From Protopterus annectens (Eukaryota; Chordata; Ceratodontiformes; Protopteridae): a DNA stretch of 64,000 bases. This document shows, one piece after another, positions 44,336 through 54,204 of the stretch. The stretch is from NCBI RefSeq assembly GCF_019279795.1, contig NC_056730.1, positions 607,701,198-607,765,197 of the forward strand, in the 5' to 3' direction. Under the pieces are notes generated by a model. The model made no database searches. It was not told the origin of the DNA and saw nothing but the letters and a program-made list of their open reading frames with translations. The translations under genes and the position numbers were made by a program. Every line of letters begins with the position of its first letter. The stretch's first letter is position 1.

Positions 44336-45934
44336 ATGACATGCCACCTGACAGGATATGGCATCACTGGGTTCAGAGAGACCGATCCCCAGACTGGCTG
44401 TGTGGTGGCATCCCACACATGTGTTGTATATACCTGGCCAAGGGTGATGGCTGACTGCATACATGTGGCAGCTGTGACGATGACACATGACCCACATAAA
44501 CCACGACTGAACCATAGAGGCGATTCACAGGTTACCTTTGGACATGCCACCCTAGTAGTGTGATTGCCATGGTGAGTACCAACACATAGGGCCAATGGGG
44601 AACAACATACTGAAGGTGTGTATGTGTGGGTGGACTGCCTCTGTCTCATAGCACTGACATATATGACTGCACACGTGGGTATATGCCGGGTAAGATGTGT
44701 GCAATGTGTCACAGGCTACTCACATGTGTACAGGACAGACAGTGCCGTTCTGTCATGTGTAAGGTTGTCATACATATGGTACGCTATGCAGATGTCAGTA
44801 GCAGTCTACAGAAGCACTGTAACCCTGCATTGCAGGTGTAAGCAGTGTTCCAGGGGACCCCAGGCGAACATGCATGCAAACAAGGCTACAGTACACAGGG
44901 CTGGAAGTACTGCATCATACAACGAAGAAGGGGTAACAATAACAGTAATTCACAATGCATATATGTAGGCACTGTCAACATGTACCCAGGAATCCCAGGA
45001 ATGCACAGCACAGATGGCCATGGTGGAACCGATATTATGTCATACTTATTTGTGGTCTGGACAACATCGGTACTGCACACATATCTAGATGCGTGAACAT
45101 ACACATGGCATAGTTGTTGTGGGCATCTTGACACCATTACTGTACATGTCCACCATTGCATATCACTACTTGCGTTAGCATTCCCCCTGTGCTACCCATG
45201 TATGCGGCTATCTGTTGACAACCTTACCACCGGCATGCAATTATGTGCAGCTGTTATGCTTTGGTATGTACTATGGGTGCAGATAACAATTCATGACATT
45301 CATACAGTTACTACAGCAGGCATGCTGGGGTACACACACAGTCATAGCAGCACACTGTACTGTTACCAAGATGATACTACTAATACACGTCTATGTAGTC
45401 ACCCTGTGCATCAGCAACGTGTTTACCTGTTCCCGCAATGATGTTGGAGATTGCAGGAGGTGGCACAGTGTCATCATATGCACAGGGTGTGGATTAAGTA
45501 TGCCTGAGTCAGCCACTGATACCACCAATTGACATGTGTGTGTATGTGTGTTGGTGAGGGGCAGCAGTACAGGGTGGGCCAGTGTTGCTGCAGTGTGTGC
45601 ATGTATGTGGTTGCCCTAAGTGTTGACATTCCGCATGTGTGTATGCACGCACACAGTTCCACCTCATGGCTGCCATATACAGGGGTTTGTGGACAGCCAC
45701 AGACTGCACCTGGCAGGCCGTACAGATCAGTGTCTGTGTGCGGACACGGTACCTGTGCCTGGCAGGGTGCTACGGACCATATCCAGTACAACGCCTGACT
45801 GGGTACTGTCATCAGAAGTGGGAGTGTGTTGACTGGACACATGTCCCTGTTGGGACTGTCCAGAGCCACGCACATGGTCTCCTGGGGTGTTCGATGACAG
45901 CACAGACCCAGCATTGCTGGGGCTGCTGCTGGCA
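44336..45934. other. No gene assigned
   Basis: Many short overlapping frames on both strands but no family signature. GT/CA-rich composition like the rest of the transposon interior. Confidence 0.4.
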
Positions 45935-47688
45935 CTATGGGGTGCACAAGCCTGTTGCCGTCGCGCCGACTGCCAGCTGCTGCCGCTGCGGCATACGCCG
46001 ACGCCGCAGGTGCCCACCACTGCCCTGGCTCATGGACATCTGGTTGTGGAACTGCTGTAAGATGTCCCCACAGCGTCTGTCTATGACATCGGTGAAGTTA
46101 CGGATAGCATCCGCAATGTCACGCATACTGTCTGTCATGGCTGTGCGGCATGCTCTGAGCTCCCTCAGACCCTGTCTGGTGTACCTTTCCATACGTGACT
46201 GAGCCTGCATGACAGTCCGAAACATCGCTGAGGTTGACAGACCTCGTTGGGCACGTCGGCCAGAGGCAGTACGCCCACGGATGCTCCCACGAGAACCCAT
46301 GGGCAACTGTCTGTGTGGTACCATCGGAGGACCCTGCCCATGGCTGCTGTGTGGGGATGCATGTGCCACAGGTACCACATTACCCTGGTCTATGCCCGCT
46401 GTATCCTGTCCATCACCTAGGGACAATGGTGACATAGGATGTATAGGCAGGATGACTGTGCGCAATGATGGGGTTGACAGCTGTGTACTGTCAATTGGCT
46501 GACCAATGGCAGACCCTGACACACCTTCCTGTACCATTACACATATATCATCATTACCAGTAGCCATGGCACAGGATTCAGGTTCCCTGCTGCAGGTCAC
46601 CAGAGCAGCCCCAGAACCTGTGGGATGAAGACAGGAAACACAGTTTACATTCTCCAGACATTGTTACCAGTGATGCACTTATACACACATGCACACATGG
46701 ACACATGCACACGGGCACACATGCACACATGCACACATGCACACGTGGACACATGCACACGTGGACACATGCACACATGCACACGTGGACACATGCACAC
46801 ATGGACACATGCACACATGCACACATGGACACATGCACACATGCACACATGGACACATGCACACATGGACACATGCACACATGCACACATGCACACATGG
46901 ACACAGGCACACATGCACACGTGGACACGTGGACACAGGCACACATGCACACGTGGACACAGGCACACATGCACACTTGGACACAGGCACACCTGCACAC
47001 ATGCACACATGGGTACTGACACACCTGCTCACATGCACACATGCACACCCTGCAGTATACACACAGAGCACTACTGAGTTACACTACTGTTACTAGCATT
47101 ATCAGGACTATTATAGGTTATGTTAAACACACTCACCAGCATGGATGGCCTGTCTCTCTGTAACCCTGGAGGGACCTGCAGGAATGATGAGATTAATGTT
47201 AGTGGGCACATCTGTCCCATTCATATTGCATATGATACAGTGTACAGAACAGTCAGGTGTACATATGGCATATTACCTGCACACTCCATGTCGTGCTGCT
47301 GTGTGGAACCAGCCTCCATCATGATGCAGGTGTACTGCTGTTGGTGTTCCGGGGCTGGAGCCACAACACTTAGGAGTAACCCCTCCAGTCTGGTGAGGGG
47401 GGGATGTGTGGCCACCCCACCTCCTGTGGCGACCTGTTGCCTGTGGATATCTGCTGCACGCTGCCGGACACTTCGGATTAAATCACTGCAGTGATGTCGT
47501 ACCTGCTCATATGTCCTGTTATGCGTGCCAATTTCATTTACCCTACGGACCAGGTCTTGCCACAGTGCGGCCCTCTCCTGCTGGTTCTGACTGGTGTGGG
47601 AAAACAGGATGTCATACTCCCGCACCAGGCTCTGGTGGATCTCCTCATCCTCCGCAACGGAGTAGGCGGGGTTACGCTGTCGCGCCAT
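45935..47688 (-). CDS. Myb/SANT-like protein of the Harbinger element, three coding exons, intact
   Basis: Spliced minus-strand model: exon 1 47688-47277 (412 nt), exon 2 47175-47137 (39 nt), exon 3 46617-45935 (683 nt), total 1134 nt or 377 residues, with no internal stop. Junctions are CAG|GTAATA, TTCCTGCAG|GTCC, GCTG|GTGAGTG and CCCACAG|GTTC; every junction keeps phase 1. Exon 1 encodes a Myb/SANT-like DNA-binding domain ('AYSVAEDEEIHQSL', 'ALWQDLVRRVNEIG', 'RTYEQVRHHCSDLIRSV'). Exon 3 has a low-complexity middle, a helical region ('RELRACRTAMTDSMRDIAD') and a basic C-terminal 'HLRRRRMPQR' that could be a nuclear signal. In Harbinger systems such a partner binds DNA and recruits the transposase. 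It is in better condition than the transposase. The exon structure is predicted, not observed. Confidence 0.75.
46680..47050. repeat. ACACATG minisatellite within the Myb-like gene intron
   Basis: Degenerate tandem array built from ACACATGC and ACACATGG/ACACGTGG words. It occupies most of intron 2 (46618-47136). All frames on both strands stay open because the unit lacks stops; these are not genes. Confidence 0.95.
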
Positions 47689-47691
47689 CTC

Positions 47692-47720
47692 CCTGGAAGA
47701 GAACACAGACAGGATATCAG
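47692..47720 (-). promoter_or_regulatory. Splice acceptor upstream of the Myb-like start codon
   Basis: On the minus strand TCCTGTCTGTGTTCTCTTCC followed by AG lies 4 nt before the ATG (47688), a strong pyrimidine tract and AG. It suggests a 5' non-coding exon further upstream. Confidence 0.5.
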
Positions 47721-47879
47721 CAGACCATGTCAGCAATGTATGGCACACATACAATACATGTTATGCATGTGTAGTGATATACTACTACTCCCATATGTTG
47801 CATGTGTGTGTGCCGTGGTGGATACACAGGTACATGGCCAGATATTAGTGCTCAGCCAATACCTGTGCAACAATACCTG

Positions 47880-49085
47880 CCACATTCCACACTACGTAGT
47901 AGCATGCCCCATCGGTCAGCACACACTGACAGGTGCTATGCACAACCTCACTCTGGGGGTCCATGCCAAGGTACTGTATGTGGGACACCGTCCACTACTC
48001 TGCTGTGGACAGATGTTACACGGCCTGGATATACATATCCCACCACCACCACCAGTACAGTAGACTACATTGATATGTATGTGGTTAGACAGTTATTCAC
48101 TTGCTGGGACTGGGATGGTATCCATGCAGCACACTGGGCCAGTGGAAGCCACAAGCCACACTGCTGACCCCTTTGCAAATGCTTACCACAGACATGCTGC
48201 GGATTGCATGACACTTGCACACACATGTCTAACCCAGACCCTATGCACAACGGTTAGGCATCCTGTCCAGTGGACCCCAGACAGAGGCAGATTGTATAAC
48301 AATAGCAGGGGGCTACTGCAGGACAGAGCACATTCACATTAAGGGTAGGCATCTGTGGTCAACACTGGTACTACGCTACAGTCCGTCATAACAACAGCCA
48401 CAGCCTACTCTGGGATGGTAATAGACACAAACACTCTGGATGACCACAAGGCCTTCTTCAGTTATGTTACACATACGGACCACATGCCTCGGATATGCTC
48501 TGTGTTAGTCCACACCTACTTAACATTCACCAAACACACGCATATTGGCAACATTCCTGCAGTCATGTTCGGTGCACATATCCCCCCTCCCTCTCCCTCA
48601 CCTTTCGGATATTTATCACAGCTGGGTGTAACCTCCCTATCATCGCACATGTCCAGGTGAGGGCCGCCCTCACCGGAGGAGAACACACAGCATCACTGTG
48701 ACCTCGTGGTCCCCCTGGATGTGTGCTACCAGCACTCTGAGGGGACATACCACTGCATGTAACACTGATAGTTTATCTTGGCCATGCTACAGGATATGTA
48801 CCTGGACAGTGGCATACAGCAGCAGTGGTCCCACAACACTAAGGGGACACCTCGACTGACCCTGGGAATTACCACATCATATGCATAATGGGCCTGGTCT
48901 GCTACGCTATGGGGTACTGCAGTATGGGATGCATGTGCAGTGACATCAGGTACCTGCAGACACTTGTTCCCAGCCAGTGTGCCTTTGGGATGGGCTGATC
49001 CTGGCTTGGGGCCTGGCTGACATTTCAAAGCAGTCACTACAGCCATTGCTAGGCCAACGCACAGACACATGCTACCAGGATCCTG
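47880..49085 (+). mobile_element. CR1 ORF2 relic
   Basis: The plus strand reads 'GLDIHIPPPPPVQ' near 48020 (compare 'SLDIHIPPPAPIR') and 'TLDDHKAFFSYV' near 48435 (compare 'SKDNHKVFYSYV'), then 'IGNIPAVMFGAHIPPPS' in the position of 'IANILADRFSANFTP'. Strongly decayed, about 1.2 kb. Confidence 0.65.
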
Positions 49086-49350
49086 GCCTATGACTGCTTG
49101 ACATGTGATGTGTGGTCATCCCCTTTGTTGGAACTACGTACACACAACATATCACATGGACATACCTATGGATACAGACCTATGACACATTTGGAGGGTT
49201 CACAGTATGCACACTGTTAACCTGCTACTTTGCATTACCTCTGTATGTCGCAGCTGGTTGCGTTCCACAGCTTCTGCTTGCTGCTGCTATTACTGTCACT
49301 GCTGACAGCTTCAGGGTAGGAGAGTCACAGTGTGTTTTTTTTTTTGGTGC

Positions 49351-49372
49351 TCTCTCTCTCTCTCTCTCTCTC
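49351..49372. repeat. (TC)n microsatellite
   Basis: About 22 bp of CT dinucleotides after a T run. Confidence 0.95.
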
Positions 49373-49781
49373 TTCCACTTCGGCCTCTCTCTGTCTGCTT
49401 ACAGACAATGCAATTAATTTATTGCATGTGGGGAGTGTTAGCACTGGATGCTTTTGTAGGTATTTGCATAGGTCCATGTGATGGCCTCTGCACCAATTGA
49501 AGGCCAGCATTTGCTAATTGCATACAGCCGGTTGTGTACTGATTGCAGTTCTCACTGTGATTTCAGGTCAGTGCTATAAAAGGGTATGTGTGATAGGCGT
49601 TGCCCTTTCAGATTGTGTGGGGGACCATGCTGGTATGCTGTGGACAGTGTTCTGTGACTGTAAAGGTTAGTATCTCTCTCATGCTTCAGGCTGTGTTGTA
49701 TATTCACAGTTCTCCATTCCTCTTTCATGTTCCCTGTAGCAAGTGTGTATGCACATTGACTCCTACAAGTATATCTAGATA

Positions 49782-49784
<3 letters not shown>

Positions 49785-49842
<58 letters not shown>
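49785..49842. repeat. (TA)n microsatellite
   Basis: About 58 bp, almost pure TA. Confidence 0.97.
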
Positions 49843-49847
<5 letters not shown>

Positions 49848-50066
49848 TATGCATACATATATCTATGTACTTTAACTGACCTTATTATCTACAGGCTGCC
49901 AACTAGCATGGCTGTTTCTTTTCACACACTACTATTATGGATATCCATTGTTTGTGACATTTATTTTAAATGGCATGCTTTGTGTACTACACATCCTATA
50001 TTCCCTTTACATTCATCCCTACTTTTACATGTTATATTTATTTTAGCACAATGTGTTTGTATAAGA

Positions 50067-50145
50067 GTCATGGCTTAGTGGTAGGTTGTACAGACTAGTG
50101 TTTCCAAGGTCCTGGGTTCGGGACTGACAGTGGGAGTTTATTTTT
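50067..50145 (+). repeat. tRNA-like sequence with A and B boxes
   Basis: TGGCTTAGTGGTAGGTTGTA (A box) and CCTGGGTTCGGGACTG (B box) at tRNA spacing, followed by TTTATTTTTCTTTT. A cloverleaf is incomplete, so this is a tRNA-derived repeat, not a confident tRNA gene. Confidence 0.5.
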
Positions 50146-50189
50146 CTTTTGAACTGAGTACAGGACCTGTCAATCACAGTGACTAAGGC

Positions 50190-50290
50190 ACTTTTAAGCA
50201 GTTGTAACCAGGCTAGCGCTGGTTTGCGCGTAGCTCACGCATGCGCACTGGCGGTTAGCTCCACGCACACCCGGTTACAACCACTTAACA
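50190..50290. repeat. Inverted repeat with GC-rich loop
   Basis: TTAAGCAGTTGTAACC near 50194 pairs with GGTTACAACCACTTAA near 50271. The loop is rich in GCGC and AGCGCTGG. Confidence 0.6.
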
Positions 50291-50643
50291 GTGCTTACTA
50301 TGGCGCACACCCGCGCTATTTTCTTTGAAAGAAAAGAAAATGGGGAGACAGGAAAGTGGTGAAAAAGGGGTCACAAAGAGGGTAGGACAGTAGGGAAACA
50401 AGCTTGGGATGTGCAGGAGGGATATAGGTAAGGCCCATAGCTGCCCATTTCTTCTGCAGCAACAGCTGTGCATATGTATGTAATTTGGTGTGACATTTGA
50501 AACCTTCCACCCCTGGGAGAGGTGTCAGGATAACAATAATACTTGTTGTACAGCCAATTGTAATTGATAGGTTCCATGTCCAGTGGACATGTGTGCAGAA
50601 TGGGCAGCTATGTATGGGGCGTAATTTTTTTGTGGGTACAGAG

Positions 50644-50648
<5 letters not shown>

Positions 50649-50674
<26 letters not shown>
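50649..50674. repeat. Poly-T tract
   Basis: 26 T in a row. Confidence 0.95.
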
Positions 50675-50900
50675 CAGGTAAGAGTGGTATGTCAGGTGAA
50701 GGAAGTCGGTTCAGCTGGGGAGGTAGGCTGGGTAGGTAAACAGACAAGACAAACAAGACGCATACATGGGCGGTGTATGACACGTGTGGGGGGGTTACAC
50801 AATTGACGGGGATGGAGGTTGGGATGTCCAGAGCCCATGAGCCCACAGATGGCAACAGTGGAACTGATATCCCCACCCATAGGCAGTTGCCACTGTTCCT

Positions 50901-52922
50901 TCACTGCCCAGGACGGGGCTGTGCTGGGGGCTGTGTAGGCAGGGCAACGGGCATGCCCGTTAGTTGCGCCACCCGTGCCTCAAGCTGGCGTAGGGGCTCA
51001 AGGACAGAGTCCCGAATCTCCCTACGCACCACAGTCTGGATGCTACGGAGGGTGAGAGGTAGATCTCCTCCAGCCACACTTGCAGAGGGGGGGCAAGCCC
51101 CATCCCCTGCAGCGCTTCCACCCGCAGGTGGCACAGGGCCACCGGAGGAGGGTCCGGACTCGGCACTAGTGCCAGGTGCACTCGCCAGCTGAGGTGGGTG
51201 AGGTGGGTCCGCTGGAACCCGCCTTCCCTGTCGTTCTATGTTTTGCATTATGTCATGACAGTTTGGGTTAGTGACATATAATACCATTCACAGTTAGTTG
51301 TAACAGCATGCATTAGTATTCCCATTAACCAAACACCCAGATATTCACACCATTGAACAGCGTGCATAACACATGCATAATTTGAACAGAAATACACAGT
51401 CCAACAACATGCAGGGTTAATTGATGGCAACAGGCCATCAGGTGTGGAGTGTATGAACAGGGCAGATGCATCAACAGACATGCAAATATATATGACCCAA
51501 CAGGACAAACGTCCAGGGGTGTTAATTGTGATTGCACATACCATTTTCACGTGGAATGGGTTATAGGTGGTTATAGGGTGGGGTAAATAAGGTAATATTA
51601 ACACCTTTGAATACCAATACATATGCTGTACATTTCTAATAGCTACAGTTATATACACACTACTGTTCTAACTACAGTGTCCTATATGTTAACTACTTCA
51701 CCTTGCTGATAGGACTGTTACTGCAACATCACTATACATTTTAGTGTTCTTCATACACATTCATATCAAGCTTTGTTCAGATACATCATCCTGCTCCTTT
51801 TGCTTTATATACCTGTAGACAAGTGTGGATGTTTGGTATATCAGACAATCATCCTATCTGCGTATTTCAGACTGGGAGCAACATATCCAGATTTTGGGAT
51901 ACACATTCCACATGCAGCAACACTTTGAACAGATTTTGCTGTTTGGTTCTGAGTCTCACATGCATTTAATTCTGTCTTGACTGCAGCATACTTTATTCAG
52001 GGATTATTACTACTGTATTGCTGGATTCATGACACTCTCTCACACTCTCTCACTTGCTTTCATGTTACTATTCAGGATGGTACTTCTAGGCTTTATTGAC
52101 ATGTTTTAACAGTAGTTATTACAATACTTTCCAGCAGTCTCACTTCTGTCATGTTTCAGTATTTCCACAGGGATATATTTCACACATGTGATTTCATCAT
52201 CTTCTGCAGCTATACTTTACATCCTGCTGCAGGTTGTGTACTATTTTCTTACAGGCAGGGCATTTTATTTCTGAATATATGTTGGACAGTTTCATGTTTA
52301 GTTTACACTTACAGGCTGGGAACTCTTGTAATCAAGCAATACTTGCATACACTTTCACACTGTTACTTGCAGATTCTATTCCTTACTGGCTACACTGCAC
52401 TCTTTTGCTGACTGTCATACTTTTATATTTCTTTACAGTTAGTGGTAGTGGATTACTGACCTGCCTGGTGGCGCAACCGCACCAGCCTATCGCCATAGGC
52501 TCTGCGGTTCGCAGAACAGACACCTGCAGCTGTAATATAAATGAAGTAATATTGGAATACACATCTCCATAATTTCAGCTAGTTTAACTTTTTACATACA
52601 TAATTAATTGTTACTTACTCAGTGGTGGGGCGTTGGGTGATTGCCAGGCCTCCTGGATCCAAAGGTTCAGTTGGTCCTGCTTGCATCTCTTCAGGTCCGC
52701 ATGGTGGTGACGGACCTGCTCACCTGTCCTTGGAATCCCTGTGGCACTGGTGAGTTCATGAGCCTACCGGTCCCACGCCTCAGCCCTGTACGCTCCCCAG
52801 AGGACCTGGCCCTGCATGAGTTGGGCCTCATGATTGTGGACTAGGAGCCAGGCCATGTACCTGGACTCCTCAACACCCCACCTCTGCGCTCGAAAGCGAC
52901 TACCCTCTCCTACACCTGACAT
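50901..52922 (-). pseudogene. Second Myb/SANT-like gene of the Harbinger element, one in-frame stop
   Basis: Minus strand, three-exon model: exon 1 52922-52619 (304 nt), exon 2 52529-52461 (69 nt), exon 3 51235-50901 (335 nt), total 708 nt. Junctions CTGA|GTAAGT, ATTACAG|CTGC, GGCAG|GTCAGT and AACATAG|AACG keep phase 1 throughout. Exon 1 encodes a SANT-like region: 'RAQRWGVEESRYMAWLL' and 'RTGEQVRHHHADLKRCK', aligned with 'RTYEQVRHHCSDLIRSV' of the first gene. A TAG falls in the middle of exon 1 ('AEAWDR*AHEL'). Exon 3 is Pro-rich with a helix ('VVRREIRDSVLEPLRQLEA'). The third acceptor lacks a good pyrimidine tract, so exon 3 is the weakest part. Confidence 0.6.
51288..52460. other. Intron of the second Myb-like gene, nothing else seen
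   Basis: AT-rich; no repeat or coding signature recognised. Confidence 0.4.
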
Positions 52923-52977
52923 TCTGCCTGCAGGTCTGTTCTACAATCGTTTATGCTGAGTATTCCCACCTATGGGG

Positions 52978-52985
52978 CTTATATA
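52978..52985 (-). promoter_or_regulatory. TATA box of the second Myb-like gene (candidate)
   Basis: TATATAAG on the minus strand, about 56 bp before the ATG at 52922. Spacing fits a core promoter with a short 5' UTR. Confidence 0.45.
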
Positions 52986-53116
52986 GTCCGTTTTTCCCGC
53001 ACATATCTGTGATTGGCCATTTTGGAATTGTATCAACTTCAGTAAATCTGCATTGTCATGCTCTAGTTTGTATTCATTCCTATATATTAGCTATTATTGC
53101 ATTTAAAGGTACTGCT

Positions 53117-53190
53117 GTCATGGCTTAGTGATTCTGTACCTTGACTATGGTGTATAGTATCCTGGGTTTGAACCTGGCCACTGCTTTTTA
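53117..53190 (+). repeat. tRNA-like sequence with A and B boxes
   Basis: TGGCTTAGTGATTCTGTACC then CCTGGGTTTGAACCTGG (B box), followed by TTTTTATTTTTC. Same style as the one at 50067. Confidence 0.5.
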
Positions 53191-53259
53191 TTTTTCATGA
53201 CTGTCTAGACATGCTGAGGGGTGTGTCTGTGTAAAGGCAGTTTTGATATGGCTTGCTCA

Positions 53260-53475
53260 ACGTTGCCCGTCGGTTAGCTTGTCAAATGGGGTACGCTGGT
53301 TTAAGCCTCATTTGGCTATCGGCACGCATATTCCGCTCAGCTCAGTTAGGGGCACATATGTTTAGCGTGTTAAACCTATGCTCAGCTACGGGCACTCATT
53401 TTGCACCAGTTAAACCACTGCTCATCTACGGGCACATGCACTCACCCTGTTAAACTGTAGCTCAGCTATGGGCAC
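53260..53475. repeat. Degenerate ~50-bp tandem repeats near the right end
   Basis: Units built on GTTAAAC, then a GCTCAGCTACGGGCAC-like core, occur about four times; a related piece is at 53740-53790. Confidence 0.65.
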
Positions 53476-53627
53476 ATCTGGCATTTTTTATTCTTTTGTT
53501 ACCTCACATTTCTTCAATATAAATGGGCTATTTCATTACAATTTACATATATTTTGGTTTTATGTGTACATATTTGTCAGGGACTTGTTTCCTGCTTATT
53601 TTGCAAAAAAAAAAAATGGTGTTGTGG

Positions 53628-53700
53628 GGGCTCGAATCATGAATGCCTGCTCTGCAGCCAACATCTCTACCGCTACGCTATTGCTTCCTGGCTTATTTTG
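53628..53700 (-). repeat. tRNA-like sequence, minus strand
   Basis: On the minus strand: TAGCGTAGCGGTAGAGATG (A box), then ATGATTCGAGCCCCC (B box) at tRNA spacing. Confidence 0.5.
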
Positions 53701-53939
53701 CATATTTAGTTCTTATATGCTTTCCCATTGACTGCTAACTGTAGCTGCGCTACGGGCACGCCAGCAAACGCGCACTCACGGTTAAACATTTTTACAATTT
53801 AAAAAAATATGACATGTTCATTTATATTTCTTTTATGTTTGATAGTCTGTAGGGGCATGTGTTGTGTTGTGTTTATTCACATTTCCGTGGACTCTGTTGT
53901 GGGTGTCTACTTTGGGCACTTTTACACTTCTGGGGGCGT

Positions 53940-54103
53940 GTCTGCTTGCAGGGCTCAGCCTACGGACACGCCCCCACATGTCTTACACGGACCGTGTTAG
54001 ACTTAGGTGTGATTCAGCATGCTCTCATGAATATGCAGAGCATGCTGACATCACTCCGTTTAACTGCAGCCTCCGTGTAAGAGTTATAACTCTTACAAGG
54101 AGG
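53940..54103. promoter_or_regulatory. Right subterminal palindromes
   Basis: Contains CTTACACGG, and an inverted pair around TGTAAGAGTTATAACTCTTACA (54074-54097, hairpin with CCTCC/GGAGG flanks). The TGTAAGAG word matches the left end. Another inverted pair (AGCATGCTCT ... AGAGCATGCT) lies at 54019-54052. Confidence 0.6.
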
Positions 54104-54120
54104 CTTCGTGAATCCTGCCC
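54104..54120. repeat. Right terminal inverted repeat
   Basis: CTTCGTGAATCCTGCCC, the exact complement of 28622-28638. Confidence 0.95.
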
Positions 54121-54204
54121 AGTGTTTAATTAGACCATACTGGAAGTTGATTGGTTTATGCCAAAATTAACTTAGTTCATTAAGGCCAGGTTTGAACAAA
54201 GCCC

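Larger units (their letters stand above)
49086..50066. other. No gene; simple repeats
   Basis: Contains (TC)n at 49351-49372 and (TA)n at 49785-49842. Nothing coding seen. Confidence 0.5.
28622..54120. mobile_element. 25.5-kb PIF/Harbinger-type DNA transposon with TIRs and AGT duplication
   Basis: Perfect 17-bp terminal inverted repeats (GGGCAGGATTCACGAAG) at 28622-28638 and 54104-54120 are flanked by AGT on both sides (28619-28621 and 54121-54123). It inserted into the inverted arm of a Penelope element. The other arm (RC of 55480-55600) shows the uninterrupted site. It encodes a Harbinger DDE transposase near the left end and two Myb/SANT-like genes on the minus strand in the right half, the classic Harbinger pairing of transposase plus Myb-like factor. 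Length is 25,499 bp, inflated by nested CR1 and L2 LINEs and a tandem array. The 3-bp duplication length fits Harbinger, although AGT departs from the usual TWA preference. Confidence 0.85.

Noticed and set aside
44095-44454. Plus-strand frame of 119 residues
   Set aside because: Antisense to the L2 reverse transcriptase.
45639-46202. Plus-strand frame of 187 residues
   Set aside because: Antisense to exon 3 of the Myb-like gene, which has far better support (domain in exon 1, in-phase splice sites).
46578-47096. Several long open frames on both strands with His-Thr or Cys-Val-His repeats
   Set aside because: The minisatellite unit has no stop in any frame; composition is entirely repeat-driven.
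50316-50876. Minus-strand frame of 186 residues with a Lys run
   Set aside because: Runs through a poly-T tract; no domain.
50773-51192. Plus-strand frame of 139 residues
   Set aside because: Antisense to exon 3 of the second Myb-like gene; low-complexity Gly/Arg text.
50067-53700. Functional tRNA genes
   Set aside because: Boxes A and B are present but acceptor and anticodon stems do not pair well by eye; described as tRNA-like only.
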